From Enterobacter cloacae complex sp. ECNIH7 (lineage in GTDB: Bacteria; Pseudomonadota; Gammaproteobacteria; Enterobacterales; Enterobacteriaceae), in the NCBI RefSeq assembly GCF_002208095.1, contig NZ_CP017990.1, positions 2,666,001-2,730,000 on the forward strand: a stretch of DNA of 64,000 nucleotides. The letters run 5' to 3'. Both the position numbers and the translations under genes were made by a program. The notes below the pieces were generated by a model. That model was not told where the DNA came from. It did not search any database and saw only the letters and a list, made by a program, of their open reading frames with translations. Of the stretch, positions 39,209 to 48,989 are shown piece after piece; position 1 is the first letter of the stretch, and every line of letters begins with the position of its first letter.

Positions 39209-41884
39209 ATGTCGTTAACCCTACGCGAAGCCAGTAAGGATACGTTACAGGCAGAAAATAAAACCTGGCATTACTACAGCCTGCCGCTGGCTGCCAGAAC
39301 GCTTGGGGACATTTCGCGTTTACCCAAGTCATTGAAAGTTTTACTGGAAAACCTATTGCGCTGGCAGGACGGTGACTCTGTCACCCTCGATGATATCAAG
39401 GCGCTGGCAGGGTGGCTGGAAAATGCCCATGCCGACAGAGAAATCGCCTACCGCCCGGCCAGGGTGCTGATGCAGGACTTTACCGGTGTCCCGGCCGTCG
39501 TTGATTTAGCCGCGATGCGCGAGGCCGTTAAGCGTCTCGGCGGAGATACGGCAAAAGTGAATCCGCTTTCCCCCGTTGACCTCGTCATTGACCACTCCGT
39601 AACCGTTGACCGCTTTGGTGATGACGACGCCTTTGGCGAGAACGTGCGTCTGGAGATGGAACGCAACCACGAGCGCTACGTGTTTCTTAAGTGGGGGCAG
39701 CAGGCGTTCAGCCGGTTTAGCGTGGTCCCGCCGGGTACCGGTATTTGTCACCAGGTGAACCTTGAATATCTGGGTAAAGCCGTCTGGAGTGAATTGCAGG
39801 ATAAAGAGTGGGTCGCCTACCCGGACACGCTGGTGGGCACGGACTCCCATACCACCATGATCAACGGTCTGGGCGTGCTGGGCTGGGGCGTCGGGGGTAT
39901 CGAAGCGGAAGCGGCCATGCTCGGCCAGCCGGTGTCCATGCTTATCCCTGACGTGGTGGGCTTCAAGCTCACCGGCAAGCTGTCTGAAGGCATTACCGCC
40001 ACCGATCTGGTGCTCACCGTCACCCAGATGCTGCGTAAGCATGGTGTGGTGGGCAAGTTTGTAGAATTCTACGGTGATGGTCTGGATTCGCTGCCGCTTG
40101 CCGACCGTGCCACCATTGCCAATATGGCGCCGGAATATGGTGCAACCTGCGGCTTTTTCCCCATCGATGACGTCACGCTGGAATACATGCGCCTTAGCGG
40201 GCGCAGCGAAGAGCAGGTCGCGCTGGTGGAGGCCTATACCAAAACGCAGGGCATGTGGCGAAACCCGGGCGATGAACCTGTCTTCACCAGCACGCTTGAA
40301 CTCGATATGGGAAGCGTCGAGGCGAGCCTCGCCGGGCCGAAACGTCCACAGGATCGGGTTGCGCTGAGTGACGTGCCAAAAGCCTTTGCCGCCAGCAATG
40401 CCCTGGAAGTGAATGTGGCGCAGAAAGATCATCGTCCGGTCGACTATGTTCTGAACGGACATCAGTATCAGCTCCCGGACGGCGCGGTTGTTATTGCGGC
40501 CATTACCTCCTGCACCAACACCTCGAACCCCAGCGTATTAATGGCGGCTGGCCTGCTGGCTAAAAAGGCGGTAGAGCTTGGGCTAAAACCTCAGCCATGG
40601 GTCAAGGCCTCGCTGGCACCGGGTTCCAAAGTGGTATCGGATTATCTGGCGCAGGCCAAACTGACGCCGTACCTTGACGAACTGGGCTTTAACCTCGTGG
40701 GCTACGGCTGTACGACCTGCATTGGTAACTCCGGTCCACTGCCTGAACCGATTGAAACGGCGATTAAGCAGGGCGACCTGACGGTAGGCGCGGTCCTGTC
40801 CGGTAACCGAAACTTTGAAGGGCGTATTCATCCGCTGGTGAAAACCAACTGGCTTGCCTCGCCGCCGCTGGTCGTGGCGTATGCCCTTGCAGGCAACATG
40901 AATATCAACCTGGCGACCGATCCGATTGGGCACGATCGCAAGAATGACCCTGTCTACCTGAAAGATATCTGGCCATCTTCGCGTGAAATCGCGCTGGCCG
41001 TTGAAAAGGTCTCAACTGAGATGTTCCGCAAAGAGTATGCGGAGGTCTTTGAAGGCACGCCGGAGTGGAAAACCATCAACGTCGTGGGCTCAGATACCTA
41101 CGACTGGCAGGATGACTCGACCTATATTCGTCTGTCGCCGTTCTTTGATGAGATGCTGGCCGAGCCGGCACCGCTTAAAGATATCCACGGCGCGCGCATA
41201 CTGGCGATGCTGGGGGATTCCGTCACGACGGACCACATCTCTCCGGCGGGGAGTATTAAAGCCGATAGCCCGGCAGGACGTTATCTGCAGAGCCGGGGCG
41301 TCGAACGCCGCGATTTTAACTCCTACGGCTCGCGTCGCGGCAACCATGAGGTCATGATGCGCGGGACCTTTGCCAACATCCGCATTCGTAACGAAATGGT
41401 CCCGGGCGTGGAAGGGGGCATGACGCGCCATCTGCCGGGGACGGAAGTGGTTTCGATTTATGATGCGGCGGTCAAATATCAACAGGAAGGTACGCCGCTG
41501 GCGGTGATCGCCGGGAAAGAGTACGGTTCCGGCTCCAGCCGCGACTGGGCGGCGAAAGGTCCGCGTCTGCTTGGCGTTCGCGTGGTCATCGCCGAATCGT
41601 TCGAACGTATTCACCGCTCGAATCTGATTGGTATGGGGATCCTGCCGCTCGAGTTTCCGCAGGGCGTGACGCGTAAAACGCTGGGACTGACCGGGGAAGA
41701 GCAGATTGAGATTAGCGGTCTGCAAAACCTGCAGCCGGGGAAAACGGTGCCGGTGAAGTTAACGCGGGCAGACGGGAAAATCGAGGTGCTGGATTGCCGG
41801 TGCCGTATTGATACGGCAACCGAGCTGACCTATTACCAGAACGACGGCATTTTACATTATGTGATTCGTAAGATGCTGGATTGA
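39209..41884 (+). CDS. acnA: aconitate hydratase A
   Basis: Start ATG 39209, behind AAGGAGGAG, gives 891 residues, the same as E. coli AcnA; the longer open frame from 38981 is not real. The 4Fe-4S cysteines lie in [10 protein letters not shown] and [12 protein letters not shown]; substrate-binding motifs include HVQ-type [10 protein letters not shown] and [13 protein letters not shown]. It is the stress-resistant aconitase, isomerising citrate and isocitrate, and in apo form binds mRNAs. SoxRS, CRP, FNR and sigma S control is known in E. coli. Confidence 0.98.
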   Translation: MSLTLREASKDTLQAENKTWHYYSLPLAARTLGDISRLPKSLKVLLENLLRWQDGDSVTLDDIKALAGWLENAHADREIAYRPARVLMQDFTGVPAVVDLAAMREAVKRLGGDTAKVNPLSPVDLVIDHSVTVDRFGDDDAFGENVRLEMERNHERYVFLKWGQQAFSRFSVVPPGTGICHQVNLEYLGKAVWSELQDKEWVAYPDTLVGTDSHTTMINGLGVLGWGVGGIEAEAAMLGQPVSMLIPDVVGFKLTGKLSEGITATDLVLTVTQMLRKHGVVGKFVEFYGDGLDSLPLADRATIANMAPEYGATCGFFPIDDVTLEYMRLSGRSEEQVALVEAYTKTQGMWRNPGDEPVFTSTLELDMGSVEASLAGPKRPQDRVALSDVPKAFAASNALEVNVAQKDHRPVDYVLNGHQYQLPDGAVVIAAITSCTNTSNPSVLMAAGLLAKKAVELGLKPQPWVKASLAPGSKVVSDYLAQAKLTPYLDELGFNLVGYGCTTCIGNSGPLPEPIETAIKQGDLTVGAVLSGNRNFEGRIHPLVKTNWLASPPLVVAYALAGNMNINLATDPIGHDRKNDPVYLKDIWPSSREIALAVEKVSTEMFRKEYAEVFEGTPEWKTINVVGSDTYDWQDDSTYIRLSPFFDEMLAEPAPLKDIHGARILAMLGDSVTTDHISPAGSIKADSPAGRYLQSRGVERRDFNSYGSRRGNHEVMMRGTFANIRIRNEMVPGVEGGMTRHLPGTEVVSIYDAAVKYQQEGTPLAVIAGKEYGSGSSRDWAAKGPRLLGVRVVIAESFERIHRSNLIGMGILPLEFPQGVTRKTLGLTGEEQIEISGLQNLQPGKTVPVKLTRADGKIEVLDCRCRIDTATELTYYQNDGILHYVIRKMLD

Positions 41885-41892
41885 TGAAACGA

Positions 41893-41917
41893 GCCCGGCA
41901 CCCGTGCCGGGCTTTTT
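41893..41917. terminator. bidirectional terminator, acnA and ribA
   Basis: GCCCGGCAC and GTGCCGGGC pair around CC and are followed by TTTTT. Confidence 0.85.
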
Positions 41918-41921
41918 AGCA

Positions 41922-42512
41922 TTACTCTTTCAGCAGGTGACCCATTTTGGCGGCTTTGGTATCCAGGTAGTGGGCGTTCTTCGGGTTACGGCCGACAATC
42001 AGCGGTACGCGCTCGACGATGTTGATCCCCGCTTCGGTCAGGATCTCCACTTTTTTCGGGTTATTGGTCAGCAGGCGAACTTCGTCCACGCCCAGCAGCT
42101 TGAACATATCGGCGCATAAGGTGAAGTCGCGTTCGTCAGCGGCAAAGCCAAGCTGATGGTTTGCTTCAACCGTATCGTAGCCCTGGTCCTGAAGCGCGTA
42201 GGCGCGGATTTTATTCAGCAGACCAATATTACGACCTTCCTGACGGTGATAAAGCAGCACACCGCGGCCTTCTTCTGCAATATGAGACAGAGCGGCTTCC
42301 AGCTGGAAACCACAATCACAGCGCAGGCTGAACAGCGCGTCGCCGGTAAGACACTCTGAATGGACGCGGGACAGAACCGGCGTCTGCCCTGAAATGTCAC
42401 CATAAACCAGCGCGACATGATCCTGTCCGGTTGCCAGTTCTTCAAAACCCACCATCAGGAAATCGCCCCATGGGGTTGGCAGTTTGGCTTCTGCCACACG
42501 TTTAAGCTGCAT
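41922..42512 (-). CDS. ribA: GTP cyclohydrolase II
   Basis: The 196-residue enzyme has zinc ligands in [18 protein letters not shown] and the catalytic [20 protein letters not shown]. It converts GTP to the first riboflavin precursor, releasing formate and pyrophosphate. Confidence 0.98.
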   Translation of the reverse strand: MQLKRVAEAKLPTPWGDFLMVGFEELATGQDHVALVYGDISGQTPVLSRVHSECLTGDALFSLRCDCGFQLEAALSHIAEEGRGVLLYHRQEGRNIGLLNKIRAYALQDQGYDTVEANHQLGFAADERDFTLCADMFKLLGVDEVRLLTNNPKKVEILTEAGINIVERVPLIVGRNPKNAHYLDTKAAKMGHLLKE

Positions 42513-42709
42513 GTGATTCTCCAGAGTAGGCTGACACGTTTCGTGCCTTTGCCCTGTTTTGCTTTCTGTATCAGTTCATTTTGCCACAAGCTCAGCAGGT
42601 TCGCCTAATGGGCACCATGCTATATGAACGTTAAACGCACGATCCGACATATCCACCAGGATGATTAATTTCAGTTATGATTGTGACGCTTAGCGAAAAA
42701 GGAGAAGAC

Positions 42710-43477
42710 ATGCTTTCAATCGCCAGACGTACGGCAGCAGGTGCGGCCATTTTACTGATTATGCCTCTGGCCGTATGGCTTTCAGGCTGGATGTGGCAGC
42801 CCGGGCATAATGCCACGTGGCTGAAAACGTTATACTGGATAACGGAAACGGTCACCCAGCCGTGGGGGATTATTACCCACGTACTCCTCTGCGCCTGGTT
42901 CCTGTGGTGCCTGCGCTTTCGTTTGCGCGCGGCGCTGATGCTCTTTGCGATCCTCGGGGGCGCTATCCTTGTCGGCCAGGGCGTAAAGTCCTGGGTTAAA
43001 GATCGCGTTCAGGAACCGCGTCCTTTTGTCGTCTGGCTGGAAAAAACGCATCATGTTCCGGTGGATGAGTTCTACAATTTAAAGCGAAAAGATCGTGGCG
43101 CGCTGGTGAAAGAACAGCTTTCGGAACAGCAGGATATCCCGAAATTCTTGCGTAAACACTGGCAGAAAGAGACCGGGTTCGCGTTTCCTTCCGGTCACAC
43201 CATGTTTGCGGCCAGCTGGGCGTTGCTGGGGGTTGGGCTGCTTTGGCCAAGGCGCCGAACGATCACTATCGTGATTTTACTGGTCTGGGCGACGGGAGTC
43301 ATGGGCAGCCGCCTGCTGCTGGGGATGCACTGGCCGCGCGACCTGGTCGTCGCCACGCTCATCTCATGGCTGCTGATCGTGCTGGCGACCTGGCTCACTG
43401 AACGATTCTGCGGCCCGCTAACGCCACCGCCAGAAGAGAAAGAAGAAATTGCCGAAAGGGACCAGACAGACGCCTGA
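42710..43477 (+). CDS. pgpB: phosphatidylglycerophosphatase B
   Basis: Start ATG 42710 behind GGAG gives 255 residues. Six membrane segments and the PAP2 motifs KSWVKDRVQEPRPF, PSGHTMF and SRLLLGMHWPRD are present. It removes phosphate from phosphatidylglycerol phosphate and undecaprenyl pyrophosphate at the periplasmic face. Confidence 0.96.
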   Translation: MLSIARRTAAGAAILLIMPLAVWLSGWMWQPGHNATWLKTLYWITETVTQPWGIITHVLLCAWFLWCLRFRLRAALMLFAILGGAILVGQGVKSWVKDRVQEPRPFVVWLEKTHHVPVDEFYNLKRKDRGALVKEQLSEQQDIPKFLRKHWQKETGFAFPSGHTMFAASWALLGVGLLWPRRRTITIVILLVWATGVMGSRLLLGMHWPRDLVVATLISWLLIVLATWLTERFCGPLTPPPEEKEEIAERDQTDA

Positions 43478-43625
43478 CGGTTGATATTCCGCATTTTGCC
43501 CATAGATCCATGACCTGCGCGTCACTTTTTCCGTTTCGCGCTCGTCGCTAAAATGGTAGTTTATAAGGCTGATTGCGGTGAATTGAACACACTTTATTCG
43601 CTTGAACCACATAACGGGAAGTAAT

Positions 43626-43934
43626 GTGAAATATTTACTCATTTTCTTACTGGTATTGGCGATTTTTGTCATTTCAGTCACGTTGGGTGCACAAAACGAT
43701 CAGCAGGTGACGTTTAACTATCTGCTGGCTCAGGGTGAGTATCGCGTCTCGAGCCTGCTGGCGGTCTTATTTGCTGCCGGATTTGCCATTGGCTGGCTGG
43801 TTTGCGGTCTGTTCTGGCTTAAAGTCCGTGTTTCTCTTGCGCGCGCTGAACGTAAAATTAAGCGACTCGAAAATAACATTGCCCCTGCGTCTGACATCCC
43901 GGAAAGCTCTGGTGTGCCGGTCGTGAAGGAATAA
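43626..43934 (+). CDS. lapA: LapA, LPS assembly protein A
   Basis: The start is GTG at 43626 (MKYLLIFLLVLAIFVISVTL) behind GGGAAG, giving 102 residues as in E. coli. Two membrane helices and a C-terminal coiled coil are seen. It lies six bases before lapB and works with it in control of LPS synthesis. Confidence 0.95.
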   Translation: MKYLLIFLLVLAIFVISVTLGAQNDQQVTFNYLLAQGEYRVSSLLAVLFAAGFAIGWLVCGLFWLKVRVSLARAERKIKRLENNIAPASDIPESSGVPVVKE

Positions 43935-43940
43935 TCGACT

Positions 43941-45110
43941 ATGCTGGAGTTGTTGTTTCTGCTTTTGCCTGTAGCCGCAGCCTATGGCTGGTATATGGGC
44001 CGCAGAAGTGCGCAACAAACAAAACAGGATGAGGCCAACCGGCTCTCCCGCGACTACGTTGCGGGGGTGAACTTCCTTCTGAGCAATCAGCAGGACAAAG
44101 CGGTAGACCTGTTCCTCGATATGCTGAAAGAGGATACGGGGACGGTTGAAGCGCATCTCACCCTGGGCAACCTGTTCCGCTCGCGCGGCGAGGTCGATCG
44201 TGCCATTCGTATTCACCAGACCCTGATGGAAAGCGCCTCGCTGACCTACGATCAACGTCTCCTTGCGGTGCAACAGCTGGGGCGGGATTACATGGCCGCA
44301 GGGTTGTACGATCGCGCAGAAGATATGTTCGCGCAGCTGGTGGACGAAACAGATTTCCGCATCGGCGCGCTGCAGCAGCTCCTGCAGATTTATCAGGCCA
44401 CCAGCGACTGGCAGAAAGCCATTGATACCGCGGAACGTCTGGTGAAGCTGGGTAAAGATAAGCAGCGCGTTGAGATCGCCCATTTCTACTGTGAACTTGC
44501 TCTTCAGCAGATGGGCAACGACGACATGGATAAAGCCATGGCGCTGCTGAAGAAAGGCGCCGCCGCGGACCGCAACAGCGCGCGAATCTCCATCATGATG
44601 GGGCGCGTCTTTATGGCGAGTGGCGACTACGCCAAAGCCGTTGAAAGCCTGCTGCGGGTTATCGACCAGGACAAAGAGCTGGTCAGTGAAACGCTGGAAA
44701 TGCTGCAAACCTGCTATCAACAGCTGGACAAGCAGGAAGAGTGGGTAGCTTTCCTGCGTCGCTGCGTGGAAGAAAATACCGGTGCCACCGCTGAACTGAT
44801 GCTCTCAGACGTCGTTGAGCAGTATGAGGGAAGCGACACCGCGCAGGTTTATATTACGCGTCAGCTGCAGCGCCATCCGACCATGCGGGTGTTCCATAAG
44901 CTGATGGATTACCACCTGAACGACGCTGAAGAAGGGCGCGCCAAAGAGAGCCTGATGGTGCTGCGCGACATGGTTGGCGAACAGGTGCGCAGCAAGCCGC
45001 GCTATCGTTGCCAGAAGTGTGGTTTTACCGCGTATACGCTCTACTGGCACTGTCCTTCCTGCCGCGCCTGGTCCACCATTAAGCCAATCCGTGGTCTGGA
45101 CGGGCAGTAA
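43941..45110 (+). CDS. lapB: LapB (YciM), LPS regulator with TPR and rubredoxin domains
   Basis: The 389-residue protein has an N-terminal membrane anchor, about nine TPR repeats, and a C-terminal rubredoxin-type metal site, YRCQKCGF...HCPSCRAW. It brings LpxC to FtsH for degradation and so limits LPS synthesis; PbgA/YejM opposes it. Confidence 0.97.
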   Translation: MLELLFLLLPVAAAYGWYMGRRSAQQTKQDEANRLSRDYVAGVNFLLSNQQDKAVDLFLDMLKEDTGTVEAHLTLGNLFRSRGEVDRAIRIHQTLMESASLTYDQRLLAVQQLGRDYMAAGLYDRAEDMFAQLVDETDFRIGALQQLLQIYQATSDWQKAIDTAERLVKLGKDKQRVEIAHFYCELALQQMGNDDMDKAMALLKKGAAADRNSARISIMMGRVFMASGDYAKAVESLLRVIDQDKELVSETLEMLQTCYQQLDKQEEWVAFLRRCVEENTGATAELMLSDVVEQYEGSDTAQVYITRQLQRHPTMRVFHKLMDYHLNDAEEGRAKESLMVLRDMVGEQVRSKPRYRCQKCGFTAYTLYWHCPSCRAWSTIKPIRGLDGQ

Positions 45111-45296
45111 TTTTTTTAAAAGACTCCACTTTAGTTACAACATACTGATCGTTTTTCCCACATCCTGAACTCCGTGCGGTTTGTCGGCCTGGCAGGCGCG
45201 TAAATGGATCCTGTCAATTTGCGGCGTCGGCAGGTAGAATGCTGGCCGTTTATCTGTTCCGCGCCGCTGCGCGCCCATAGACGAAAAGGGCTGGTC

Positions 45297-46034
45297 ATGA
45301 CGTCTGTTACATCCTCCACTTCCCGCGTAATTACGGATTCTCCTGTTGTTGTTGCGCTTGATTACAATAAGCGTGACGCTGCACTGGCGTTTGTCGACGG
45401 CATCGACCCTCGCGACTGCCGTCTGAAAGTTGGCAAAGAGATGTTCACGCTGTTTGGACCGCAAATCGTTCGCGATCTGCAGCAGCGCGGCTTTGACGTT
45501 TTCCTCGATCTGAAATTCCATGATATCCCGAATACCACGGCGCACGCCGTTGCCGCAGCCGCAGAGCTGGGCGTATGGATGGTCAACGTCCATGCATCGG
45601 GTGGGGCAAGAATGATGACGGCAGCCCGTGAAGCGCTCCTGCCGTTCGGTAAAGATGCACCGTTGCTGATTGCGGTCACCGTTCTGACCAGTATGGACGA
45701 AAACGATCTACGCGACCTGGGCGTGACGTTGTCACCCGCCGAGCATGCCGAACGTCTCGCACGTCTGACGCAGCATTGCGGCCTGGATGGCGTCGTCTGC
45801 TCCGCGCAGGAAGCGGTACGTTTCAAATCAGCGCTGGGCCAGGATTTTAAACTGGTTACGCCGGGTATCCGTCCTGCAGGCAGCGAAGTGGGCGATCAGC
45901 GCCGTATTATGACGCCTGAGCAGGCGCTGGCTGCTGGCGTTGACTACATGGTCATCGGGCGTCCGGTAACGCAGTCTGCCAACCCGGCTGAGACGCTTAA
46001 GGCTATCAACGCATCACTGAAAAAGGGGGCATAA
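45297..46034 (+). CDS. pyrF: orotidine-5'-phosphate decarboxylase
   Basis: Start ATG 45297 gives 245 residues, as in E. coli. The catalytic block [16 protein letters not shown] and the phosphate loop VTPGIRP with GRPVTQS are present. It is the last step of UMP synthesis. It shares one base with yciH (TAATG). Confidence 0.98.
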   Translation: MTSVTSSTSRVITDSPVVVALDYNKRDAALAFVDGIDPRDCRLKVGKEMFTLFGPQIVRDLQQRGFDVFLDLKFHDIPNTTAHAVAAAAELGVWMVNVHASGGARMMTAAREALLPFGKDAPLLIAVTVLTSMDENDLRDLGVTLSPAEHAERLARLTQHCGLDGVVCSAQEAVRFKSALGQDFKLVTPGIRPAGSEVGDQRRIMTPEQALAAGVDYMVIGRPVTQSANPAETLKAINASLKKGA

Positions 46035-46360
46035 TGACCGATTCCAACAGCCGTCTGGTCTATTCAACCGACAGCGGGCGTATAGGCGAGCCGAAAGCGA
46101 AAGTGGAACGTCCTAAGGGGGACGGCATCGTTCGGATCCAGCGCCAGACCAGTGGACGAAAAGGGAAAGGGGTTTGCCTTATCTCCGGCATTGACCTGGA
46201 TGATGCTGAACTGGCAAAGCTGGCGGCCGAGTTGAAAAAGAAATGTGGCTGCGGCGGCGCCGTGAAAGACGGCATTATTGAAATCCAGGGAGATAAGCGC
46301 GATTTAATAAAATCTCTGCTGGAAGCCAAAGGCATGAAAGTCAAACTGGCAGGCGGTTAA
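46034..46360 (+). CDS. yciH: YciH, SUI1/eIF1-family protein
   Basis: The 108-residue protein has the SUI1 core RKGKGVCLISGIDL, KKKCGCGGAVKDG and IEIQGDKRDLIKSLLEAKG. It is the bacterial relative of eIF1 and influences start fidelity or stress translation. It is coupled to pyrF. Confidence 0.96.
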   Translation: MTDSNSRLVYSTDSGRIGEPKAKVERPKGDGIVRIQRQTSGRKGKGVCLISGIDLDDAELAKLAAELKKKCGCGGAVKDGIIEIQGDKRDLIKSLLEAKGMKVKLAGG

Positions 46361-46367
46361 AATAAAT

Positions 46368-46391
46368 GAGCCACGGCAAATGCCGTGGCTC
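46368..46391 (+). terminator. hairpin after yciH
   Basis: GAGCCACGGCA and TGCCGTGGCTC pair around AA. There is no T-run on the + strand. Confidence 0.65.
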
Positions 46392-46465
46392 GTGTTATAT
46401 ACGTGCGTATGTCAGACCTGAAATACGTTCAAATATCGCAATACCGGGGAAGGCTTAGATAATAA

Positions 46466-46684
46466 TTATTTGCCAACCTGGTGACCGATAATACCACCGA
46501 CAGCAGCGCCACCTAATGTACCCAGCGTACTACCATCCGTTAATACTGCACCACCGAGAGCACCGGCACCGGCACCAATAGCGGTGTTACGGTCACGTTT
46601 AGACCAGTTAGAGCACGCGCTCAGGGACATTGCTACAGTGATTGCCAGAACAGCGGCGGCTAATTTTTTGCTGGTTAAGGTCAT
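46466..46684 (-). CDS. osmB: osmotically inducible lipoprotein OsmB
   Basis: The 72-residue precursor has a lipobox, MSLSAC, with lipidated Cys24. The mature part has a glycine-zipper region (GAGAGALGGAVL, GGAAVGGIIGHQVG). It is an outer-membrane lipoprotein induced by osmotic and stationary-phase signals. A 260-bp gap upstream must hold its promoters. Confidence 0.96.
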   Translation of the reverse strand: MTLTSKKLAAAVLAITVAMSLSACSNWSKRDRNTAIGAGAGALGGAVLTDGSTLGTLGGAAVGGIIGHQVGK

Positions 46685-46947
46685 AATACTTTCTCCTGAA
46701 TTATCGATTCACGGAAAGATGTACACGTTAAGTATAGACGAATCGAATACTTAATTCTGTTCTCCGTGAAAGCTGGTCGCGCAGGCGTTACGTAATCACG
46801 CAGGTGATAGTCACTTCCTGTTATATCGCTAACATTAATTTTACGACTTTAATGCAGGTTAAACAGGTAAAAACTCTTAAAGAAGTACCAGGAATCATCT
46901 CAGAGAAAGAAGGGCGTATGCGCCCGAAATTCGGGCGCGGAGGGAAC

Positions 46948-47700
46948 TCAGGCGGTCATTTTAATAATATTGACGATCAGCCCGTCATCTTCCAGTTTAT
47001 TACGGTGCGCGTCGCTCAACCGTTCATCGGTAATCACGCGGCTAAAGCGTGAAACCGGGCCCATCGTATAAGGGTGAACGGCGCCAAATTTAGAGCTGTC
47101 GGTCAATACAATGGCTTCACACTCTTTTTCCAGCACGGCATTCACGACGTCAGAGCGCATCATATCCCGGCCGGTAAAACCTGTCTCAGGCTGCCAGCCG
47201 TCAATCCCGATAAAGGCCTTGCTGAAATGAACCTGCTGAACATACTGACGGGTCAGCGGGCCAACCATGCTTTCACTTTTTTTCTGGTAAATACCGCCCA
47301 GCAGAATCACCTCGCAGCGCGTCTCTTTGAGCAAATGCGCGATATAGCTGCTGACGGTGATGATGGTAACGTCTTTTTGATCGGCAAGCGTGCGCGCCAG
47401 CAGGGCATTACTGCTGCCGTTTTCAATAAAGACGGTCTCGCCGTTGTTCACCAGTGACGCGGCAAATTCCGCCAGTTCACGTTTGAGCGCGTAGTTATTC
47501 ATCATGCGCGTCTCAACGTCATCACTGTCCAGCGGGACAGCATATCCGTGCGCGCGACGAAGGTAGCTCTGTTTTTCCAGCAGATTAAGATCCTGACGGA
47601 TCGTAACCTCAGACACGCCAGTGGTTTTAGCGAGATCGACTACGCTTACGCGTCCCTGATCGATGACCATCTGCAAAATGAGTTGTTGTCGGGAATTCAT
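46948..47700 (-). CDS. yciT: YciT, DeoR-family regulator
   Basis: The protein starts [20 protein letters not shown] (ATG 47700; another ATG at 47709 adds three residues). A DeoR helix-turn-helix ([19 protein letters not shown]) is followed by the sugar-phosphate-binding DeoR C-terminal domain ([17 protein letters not shown] [20 protein letters not shown]). E. coli YciT has been linked to osmolarity control. Confidence 0.94.
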   Translation of the reverse strand: MNSRQQLILQMVIDQGRVSVVDLAKTTGVSEVTIRQDLNLLEKQSYLRRAHGYAVPLDSDDVETRMMNNYALKRELAEFAASLVNNGETVFIENGSSNALLARTLADQKDVTIITVSSYIAHLLKETRCEVILLGGIYQKKSESMVGPLTRQYVQQVHFSKAFIGIDGWQPETGFTGRDMMRSDVVNAVLEKECEAIVLTDSSKFGAVHPYTMGPVSRFSRVITDERLSDAHRNKLEDDGLIVNIIKMTA

Positions 47701-47743
47701 AGCATCCATTTAATAAAGCGAAACGAGGTCGGAGACGGTGGGA

Positions 47744-47926
47744 TTAAACTTCCCACGGCGCTTTTGGCTGTCCGTTTTCTGGCGCATTGTCGGCACCATT
47801 CTGAGCAAGAAGTTCAGACTTCAGGATCTCGAGATTACGGATAGCAGAGTGATAATCGCCCGCCACCAGGATATCCAGCACGGTATCAATTCGTTGTGCT
47901 ACAGCTTGTGCGTCAATAGTCGACAT
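47744..47926 (-). CDS. yciZ: YciZ (DUF2526 family) small protein
   Basis: Start ATG 47926 ([20 protein letters not shown]) gives 60 residues, near the 57 of E. coli YciZ, with the shared core [20 protein letters not shown] and end KAPWEV. It is cytoplasmic and of unknown function. It lies 44 bp before yciT and may be cotranscribed. Confidence 0.92.
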   Translation of the reverse strand: MSTIDAQAVAQRIDTVLDILVAGDYHSAIRNLEILKSELLAQNGADNAPENGQPKAPWEV

Positions 47927-48119
47927 AATCTCACCCCAGGCGCGAAAAGTTAATATTTTCAATGATGCAGAAAATAGGATCAAAAGAGAAGGGAAAAAAT
48001 GCAATAACTAAATTACATAAACGTAAGTGATAAATTTATTCCCCCTCATGCAGCAGGCTTAATGAGTGGATTAGTCTAAAACTGCGCGCAAGGCGCTTTT
48101 TTATAAGAGGAATTAGACT

Positions 48120-48989
48120 ATGACAGTTATCAATCAGCCTACCTGCACACTGTTTACCGATACTGAACGGTTCACGCAGCTGTCAGGGTATTACGAGGCG
48201 GAGCGTCACACGGTCTGGATGATGCTGCGGGCTCAGCCACGTCCTTGCTTTAACCATGCGTTAATAGAGGAGATCATGAACTTTTCATGGCTGGTTCGCC
48301 AGTCGGGGTTTGCGGTTGATTTTTGGGTAACCGGATCGCTGGTTCCCGAGATGTACAATACGGGCGGTGATTTACAGTTCTTCGTCGAGTGCATTCAGAA
48401 CGGACGTCGGGAAGCGTTACGGGCGTACGCTCGCGCCTGCGTTGATTGCGTCCATGCGGCCTCGCGGGGGTTTGATACTGGGGCTATCACTCTGGCAATG
48501 GTCGAAGGCAGTGCGTTAGGGGGCGGGTTTGAGGCCGCTCTGGCGCACCATTTCGTCCTGGCTCAGCGCGATGCCCGTTTAGGTTTCCCTGAAATTGCCT
48601 TCAACCTGTTTCCGGGTATGGGAGGATATCCCCTGGTTGCACGCCGTGCAGGCATGAAGCTGGCGGAGGAACTCATCTACAAAGGGGAATCCCATACGGC
48701 TGAATGGTACGAACAGCACGGGCTGGTGGATGTCCTGTTTGAACCGGGGCAAAGCTATGTCTCTACCCGAACCTTCATCGATACGCTGCGGCCAAAACTG
48801 AATGGCGTAAGGGCGATGCTGCGCGCCCGTACGCGCGTTCTGCAATTGCCCCGCAGTGAACTGATGGACATCACGGAAGACTGGGTTGATGCCGCTTTCT
48901 GCCTGGAGCCGAAAGATATCACCTACATGGAGCGTCTGGCCACGCTGCAAAACCGCCATCACGCGGCGGGCCTGCGTAAAGCCAGTTAA
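48120..48989 (+). CDS. rpfF: RpfF-like diffusible signal factor synthase (crotonase fold)
   Basis: The 289-residue crotonase-family protein keeps both catalytic acids of RpfF, 20 residues apart as in the family: Glu138 (ALGGGFEAAL) and Glu158 (LGFPEIAFNLFPGMGGY). RpfF enzymes dehydrate 3-hydroxyacyl-ACP and release cis-2-unsaturated fatty acids such as BDSF. Cronobacter and Burkholderia have the same gene beside rpfR, the PAS-GGDEF-EAL receptor. Here the two genes converge and overlap by four bases. E. coli lacks the gene, so this is an accessory gene relative to it. Confidence 0.88.
   Translation: MTVINQPTCTLFTDTERFTQLSGYYEAERHTVWMMLRAQPRPCFNHALIEEIMNFSWLVRQSGFAVDFWVTGSLVPEMYNTGGDLQFFVECIQNGRREALRAYARACVDCVHAASRGFDTGAITLAMVEGSALGGGFEAALAHHFVLAQRDARLGFPEIAFNLFPGMGGYPLVARRAGMKLAEELIYKGESHTAEWYEQHGLVDVLFEPGQSYVSTRTFIDTLRPKLNGVRAMLRARTRVLQLPRSELMDITEDWVDAAFCLEPKDITYMERLATLQNRHHAAGLRKAS

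Noticed and set aside
39506..40462. 318-codon open frame opposite acnA
   Set aside because: It is a shadow of a conserved enzyme, with His/Arg-rich low-complexity composition typical of antisense frames.
43767..44720. 317-codon open frame opposite lapA/lapB
   Set aside because: It crosses two real genes and their gap, and has no recognisable domain.
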